DNA from: Nematopogon swammerdamellus | Taxonomy: Eukaryota > Arthropoda > Insecta > Lepidoptera > Adelidae | Reading direction: 5' to 3' | Assembly (NCBI GenBank): GCA_946902875.1 | Contig: OX336343.1 | Location: 14,009,361 to 14,073,360, forward strand | Length of the DNA: 64,000 nt | Shown here: piece after piece, positions 58,558 to 64,000 of the stretch | Layout: the number at the start of each line of letters is the position of its first letter | Position numbering within the stretch: the stretch's first letter is position 1 | Notes under the pieces: generated by a model | What the model was told of the DNA's origin: nothing | What the model saw: only the letters and a program-made list of their open reading frames with translations | The model's database searches: none | Translations under genes and position numbers: made by a program

Positions 58558-61500
58558 TGCCTGTGGCATCGTAGCTCCCAAACGGATGGACCGATTTGTA
58601 TGCGGTTTTTTTTATTAGGAAGCTTGTTTAATCGGGATGGTTCTTAGCTATGTTTGTAATCAAGTAATCAAGTAATTAAGTAATAAAAAAAATCATTATC
58701 TTAAAAAGTGTACCGATTTTCATGCGGTTTTTTTAAAAAAGCTTGATATAAAAGTTAAATTACAAATTTTAAAAACCCTCGAGCCTTAAAAAGCCAAAAA
58801 TAATTTCCGTTTACTTACTTAAAGGAGTCGGGGGACCGCTAAGTAAATAAAATATAAAAACTCAGAGCTGCGCGGGAATTTACTTAGCGGTCCTCCGACT
58901 CCTTTAAGTAAGTAAACGGAAATTATTTTTGGCTTTTTAAGGGTCGGGGGTTTTTTGCCCTAATATATTACTAAACGTGGTAGTCGGTGTAGTGCTGTGG
59001 TGTAATTCTTGCAGCACAATACCGATTACTCTGCTTACGCCGATTGTCGGAATACAGCTTGTGGTATGTATGAATACAGCTTGTGGTAGAGCTGAATCTT
59101 GCTCTAAAAGAGCTGATTTGGAAATACTGCTGTCGGTAGTTTTACGTTTGTATTACAAGGGGGCGCGCTGTTCGATGCTCTATGGTTTGTTTGAAAGAAG
59201 TATTACGGGAGGACTGATAGCGCTTGGAAAATTTTGCTATCTTTGTTTGCCGCATGACGCACGCACGACAGAGATTGAGCTGGAGTACATGTAGTTAATA
59301 GTACATGATCAAACTAAAATTTGTTAAATAGAGATTAGCTAACTAAATGGACACCATTTTCGGTTGGTGCAACGTACATTTACGTGATTATTAAATGTCA
59401 TTTAACTAATTTTAAAATTAGTGCTAAATAGAGATTACACAATGCACGTGTACGTTGGTGCAAGTGGCCCTTATTCTGTTGAAACAGTCTGTTATACATG
59501 AGTAAATAATTTTATTCTGGTATGCTCCTCCATAAGTGTCTTCAGTCACACACATTGTTAACCAAAACAAAAACCTAGTGTAATTAATTCTCTTGAATGT
59601 CAGTCGAGTGGAAAAATATTTTCGCACCAACCAATTTTAGCATATTAGTTTTTAGAAATCGCTGAAACTTACACGTGCGGAATCCTATTACTTAGCTTAC
59701 GCCGTCTATCTGTCCGTCTGTCCGTCCGTCTGCCCGTCCGTCCGTCCGTCCGTCTATCTGACCGTCTGGCTGGCTGTCCTACCTATATCTTGTCCAAAGA
59801 GCTTTGAACCAGACCAGTCGCAGGCCCGGGCGGTGTGGCCCGATCGTTGTTCTGTGATCCTGTCTATATCTTTTGAATAGGTGGCAGGTTAAAATTTTCT
59901 CAAAATATGTGTTATTAAGGCGGATGCACTAACAAATAATAAAATAAAGCGGTCAAGTGCGACTCGAACTCGCGCGGAGAGGGTTCCGTACCATTCCGTT
60001 TTCCGTGAGAACTTTGGACTTAGGATTTTCTTTTAGGTTTTCCTGCAAACTACAAGAGATATATAGAGTCGGAGTCGGGACCCATTAAAATTTTCCCAAT
60101 TTTCCAGTCGCTATGTTCCGCATTTGAGTTTATTATTTGTTTTATACGTGTGTATCGATCATGCATGAAACTATTTCAATGTTGTAGTTATTCAATATTA
60201 CATAACAGAGTTCTACACTACTGGACTTGTTTTTTTCTTTTCAGTTTTTATTTAAAGTTCATTTTTTACACAGTCGGGTTTTAAATTTTTTATTTTCTGA
60301 CTGCGCACATACAATGTTATTGCATACATACATAAACAGAGACGACGGCAGAGTTCAATCTTACAATATGTAGAGATAGTGATAGATGCGATTTTCGTGA
60401 ATGAGACACAATTTTATTTTTTTTTTTCATTTTGAGCGCCCTAGTTATATTTTTTTGGTATATATGTACAATGTACATAGTACATGTCGCAACCGCTGAC
60501 CCTATACGCAAATAATGTCGCATGCGAGATGGGAGCGCCATACTGTAGGTAGAGGGCGGTTGCCATGTGCCTAAATCGCGCGATGACCAAATTAAACCCC
60601 TATATAGCTCAGCGATACGTGTCAGTTATCGAATGAGTATTGTCGAGGGCGATATATAAAGAGCAACAGGCTTTATAGATTTAATACTTACATCGGGAGT
60701 CAAAAGCCCAATCAAATACGGCGTGACGATTCCTGATATGCCGCCGATACCGTTGACAATCGCAGTCGTTGTCCCGGCGTAGTTCGGTGCGATGTCCATG
60801 GCGTTAACTTTGATACTGCTGTAGAAAGCGCCCATGGTGGCCATCGCCAGGATGAAGAAACTGACAGCTAGGTAGCGGTTGCAGCCGGAGTAGGAAGCCA
60901 GGATTATACTTATAGCTGGTCCAAATGTACCTATGTTTAATATACAAAATAGTGAGGGTGTGTTCTGCATGAACCGTATTCAAATCCCTTTGCACCCATG
61001 GAAGCAGACCCCATAATATATGGTCTTACAAACGGTATCGTATATCTTCCTTCCAGTGCCGATAGTGTGCCATTTCCTTTTGACTCCGGTGTCACAGAGA
61101 GCAGCGAACACAAAGATGGCGACATAGATGGCTATGAAGGGCAGCGCAGACATCACGCCTGCGTCCTTTATGTTGAACTTGAGCACGTCCGACATGTATT
61201 TGGGCAAGTCCACTGAGATCGTTATGAGGGTCCAGTCACATCCGATCTGAAAATTCAACCGTTAACATGGATATGAATAGATTTAACGTGGAACAATGAC
61301 ATTTAACTTGGTAATAGAGCAATATGATGCAATGCAATGAAGTTACGAGTAGGAATGACAAATATAACAACTATAAAGGATAAGATAGTTAATGCACACA
61401 ATTAAACATATTTCACAATAAAGAAGGAATGAGAATACAAAAACTGCTCACAACATAATTTCACAATTCACAATGAGGCACTATCAACAATATTTGAGAC

Positions 61501-63395
61501 TGTGATACTTGCGATTGCAAGACTGAAGACAACGAATAGAAACAGCTAAATAACTGAGGAGCTCTTAACTTATTATTATTTTACTATACCCATGTGGATG
61601 GAGTAATTATTCTTCGTTTGTTGGTCTTTATGTATGATTCATATATAAATAAATTTCTTACGGTTCCGATGACAAGCACCCACAACGGAGCAGACCTCAG
61701 CATCGCCTTCCAGGGCACAGGATCCAACTGTCTCTTCAAAGCAGAGCTAGCCACATGCGTATTTAAGTACTCGCACTCCGATTTGCTTATGAAGGGATGT
61801 TCGTTCGGGGTATTATAGCAAAAGAGTGACTGCAACGAAAAAAAGTTTGGTGCTCAGATCACATCTAATAATTTATAATTACAACATCGTTAAGGGATGA
61901 ATGGAATAGTTGAAGCGGTACTTTCGCGGATGAAATCAATACAAAGGAACCTGGGGTCACATGTTAAACCTCACTCTCTTGGTGCAATAAAATCGAACCT
62001 TACTCGGAATAACTTATGTGGAAAATTTTATGAAGTGCTGAAACACAGTATAATATATTTTTTGTCAGGCAAGTAAGGAGAGACATTTGAAATGCACCTC
62101 ATTCTAGGTAGTTTAAGTAAACATTGAGTACCTAGTCCTTGTAATGCGTATGGTATAATTTGAGCAAGCAGTGGGTACTCCAAGATTGCGTGAAGATGAT
62201 CATAATGGTCTCGTTACCAACCCAGAGAACAAACCAGATGAAGCACAGTAAACCGAACACGTAGAAGACATTAGCCCAGTCGCCGCCGTCGGCCAGCAGA
62301 AGCCCCGACAGGTAGGGACCAACGAGGTTCCCGAATTGAGCTCCCCCGAACACAACCGCGCTGAACCTTGAGCGCTCGGTGGGCGGCACCCAACGGGCCA
62401 TCAGCAGTGACACAGCCGGTGCCAGTGCTCCCTGTAGAAATAATCTCTGTTAATCTATGTGAATGTATTTTATGACTATATAACTGAATTATATCCATTA
62501 AAACTTACGGAAGTTTGCAATCTACAAATTATCGTTAGTCTTTTATTTAGGCAATATCATGGCAATATATTAAACATAATCTGCGGAATGCACGTTCTCC
62601 TAAGTATTTCCCAGAGAGGATATATAGAATATTAAAGGGAGCATAAACCTGCCAAGCCCCAATGACATCACCAATCCCGGGCACTCCACGGAATATTTTA
62701 TCCATATAAGTAACATCATCTGGCATAATGTCATAATATGTCGAGCAGGCTATGAAAAAGTGTTCCACGAACCGCACCCAGTCCCACGAACACCCTTACG
62801 ACGAAAAGTGCTGTAGAACCTCCGGCGATGACAGCACAGGGCGTGAGTATAGTCCCCGCACAAGACAGCAGCATACCCAGCCCCACCGTCCACTTGCCTC
62901 CGAACCGTTCTGCCAGTAGTCCGCCGGGCAGGTGGGTGACGACGAATCCGTAGAAGTAGCCGCTTAGGAGAAGGCCCTGCGTCGACTCGCTCCAATCGTA
63001 GCGCTCTCGTGTCTAGAAAAGTTCGACCGCTGTACAAGGATAACCGTTACAGGATCTCCGAAATGCCAGACAGACCAAGACACACTAAGACAGACTGGAG
63101 ACTATCTTTCTATTGCCCGATACTTCTCTGGTCCTACAAGTCCCTGATCGTGTGGTCTAACTCTTAGATATACTCATATTGTTGATTCGTACCGTATTAT
63201 AAACCAGTGAAATTGTGTTGTTGGCGGAAACGACGGCTGGATCGACGGGACAGGTCTCACCCTCGATGTGCACGGAGGGCAAGTGGCGTACCATCTGGGT
63301 GATCGTGATGCTGAAGATCATGCGCATTGCGAATGCGTTGGCGAGCGCAAACAAACCGAGCAACCCGAACACATAACGCTGGGGGACGATGATAG
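55582..63395 (-). CDS. SLC17-type MFS transporter, paralogue (5' end outside)
   Basis: Seven exons on the minus strand: 63395-63193, 63012-62773, 62431-62222, 61829-61662, 61246-61030, 60930-60692, 55812-55582. Together 1,508 nt (about 502 aa). The first coding exon, probably about a dozen codons, lies beyond the right edge. Lengths 210, 168, 217 and 239 and all phases equal those of the gene at 22998-33579. Family marks: TM1 Arg in 'AFAMRMIFSITITQM', N-glycosylation site NNT in the first loop, 'DWSESTQGLLLSGYFYGF', 'THLPGGLLAERFGGKW', 'MARWVPPTERS', 'DPVPWKAMLRSAPLW', 'DLPKYMSDVLKFNI', 'NAMDIAPNYAG', 'ISGIVTPYLIGLLTPD', and 'GEQQWWDDVHKHGYPESW' in the tail. The donor after exon 62773 is weak (GTTCGT). 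The last intron has grown to 4.9 kb with repeats. The substrate is unknown. Confidence 0.92.
56139..57655 (+). mobile_element. Element with four tandem 310-bp repeats
   Basis: Starts AGGGTTCCGTACCTCAAAAG and ends ATACGGAACCCTCGGTGCGC, CTCGCACTTG and a T-run, so it belongs to the 'CTCGCACTTGG' family. Internally a unit of 310-321 bp begins with TGTCAAGGTCCCTTTTTCTC at 56227, 56537, 56850 and 57171 and contains AAATTGAAATTAATATGAAA and ATAGGGTATTTCCCGT. No coding frame. It lies in the last intron of the second SLC17 gene. Confidence 0.75.
57656..58205. other. No gene recognised
   Basis: AT-rich intron DNA; ATTTCATTTCATTTCATTA near 57885 looks like a LINE or SINE tail. Confidence 0.4.
58206..59085 (+). 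mobile_element. SINE split by a repeat that is itself split by a foldback
   Basis: The SINE ('AATAGCCCC' head / 'ACACCGATTACT' tail) runs 58206-58474 and resumes at 58966-59085. Within it is an 'AACCCCCGACG' repeat (58478-58750) with a (GT)n tract. Next is a foldback (58772-58957) with arms CCGTTTACTTACTTAAAGGA...CGGGGGACCGCTAAGTAAAT and complement around a loop with AGAGCTGCGCGGG. The foldback equals that at 32938-33155. Confidence 0.7.
59690..60000. repeat. 'CTCGCACTTGG' family pieces, facing
   Basis: 59690-59770 is a 5' end (GCGGAATCCTATTACTTAGC, a (TCCG)n tract). 59940-60000 is a reversed 3' end (AAGCGGTCAAGTGCGACTCG, GAGAGGGTTCCGTACC). A further plus-strand 3' end lies at 63935-63985. 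Confidence 0.55.
60001..60691. other. Intron beside the 60930-60692 exon
   Basis: AT-rich intron DNA with no repeat or gene recognised. The donor of the exon is GTAAGT. Confidence 0.45.
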
Positions 63396-64000
63396 CTGAA
63401 ATCAAACGATTTTTTGGTTTTCCGATCAAATGAAGATAAGAAAGACACTTTATTATGTGCCTTGCTACCAAATTTGTAACTTCGAAAGTTTATAATAGTA
63501 TCTTAATAATTTTAATAGGATCACTCTTGTGTCTGTTCGTCTGTGACCGCTTATTTTCTCCGAATATACTGGACAAAAAAGTTTAAATTTAGTACATACA
63601 TAGGTACATATGCGTATATAGAGTTTTATGGCCCTATCACGACGTATAGTTTAAATGAACGGATTTAGATTTTGGGTGACCAATTAGAAAGTAACCTAAT
63701 ACAATAAAATTAAACTAAAATTAAGAAATATGATAAAACTAAACTAAAATAACTTACAAACTAAACCTAAAAAATTAGAAAGTTAATATTTTGGTGCGTC
63801 ATGTGACATAATAATGAAAAATACAGTTTCGGAGATAAGTGGAATCTGCGAAACTACTGAATCTAAGACTTCGAAAAATAAATAGGAAATACTCTGTTAT
63901 AGTTTACAGGAAAACGCTCTCACGGAAAACTGAATGGTACGGAACCCTCTCCACGCAAGTTCGACTCCGCTTTTTATATACATATTTAGATATATATTTA
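63396..64000. other. Intron 1 of the second SLC17 gene, to window edge
   Basis: AT-rich. Begins at the acceptor TTTCAG (63401-63396 on the minus strand). No start exon was found here. A 'CTCGCACTTGG'-type fragment is near the edge. Confidence 0.5.

Noticed and set aside
62547..62777. Minus-strand frame of 76 codons between SLC17 exons
   Set aside because: No transporter motif, out of keeping with the paralogue's structure, and the exons on either side join cleanly without it.

Overview
The window looks like nuclear DNA of a moth or butterfly (Lepidoptera). Its genes are split by long introns with GT/AG borders, the intergenic DNA is AT-rich, and the repeats are of the kinds common in that order: short SINEs, elements ending in a 'CTCGCACTTGGCCGG' motif, a mariner relic, hAT-type MITEs and foldback elements. 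No prokaryotic features are present. No species can be named from the sequence alone.

Three protein-coding genes can be built with consistent splice phases. (1) A plus-strand gene, nine exons between 2614 and 20962, encodes a 427-aa coiled-coil protein of the CFAP184/CCDC96 family (ciliary and sperm axoneme). A near-ideal RFX X-box lies 113 bp before its start codon. (2) A minus-strand gene, eight coding exons from 33579 down to 22998, encodes a 513-aa SLC17-type (sialin / inorganic phosphate cotransporter-like) MFS transporter. (3) A second, paralogous SLC17 gene on the minus strand, seven exons from 63395 down to 55582, continues past the right edge. The two SLC17 genes are tandem duplicates: four of the six exon sizes that can be compared are identical and every phase matches. 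CFAP184 and the first SLC17 gene converge tail to tail about 2 kb apart.

Everything else is mobile or repetitive DNA. The 10-kb intron 5 of CFAP184 holds a dead LINE with a restriction-like endonuclease (minus, 17372 to about 10766). Its N-terminal DNA-binding domain is duplicated, and it is interrupted by a SINE and by an inverted-repeat insertion. SINEs throughout the window are modular: a 5S-rRNA-like head, a tRNA-like head and a third head are joined to shared bodies.

The most striking object is a palindrome of about 10 kb at 36378-46430. Each arm holds, from outside inward, a 550-bp terminal palindrome with a 25-nt loop, the 3' end of a PIF1-like helicase gene (broken differently in the two arms), about 29-30 tandem copies of a 130-bp unit, and a 170-190 bp inner end. 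The centre is a 128-bp single-copy loop. Five sequence differences between the two terminal palindromes are each shared by both arms of the same palindrome, so each palindrome is homogenised internally. The whole structure lies upstream of the first SLC17 gene's start codon, possibly inside a very long first intron whose TATA promoter may be at about 51400.
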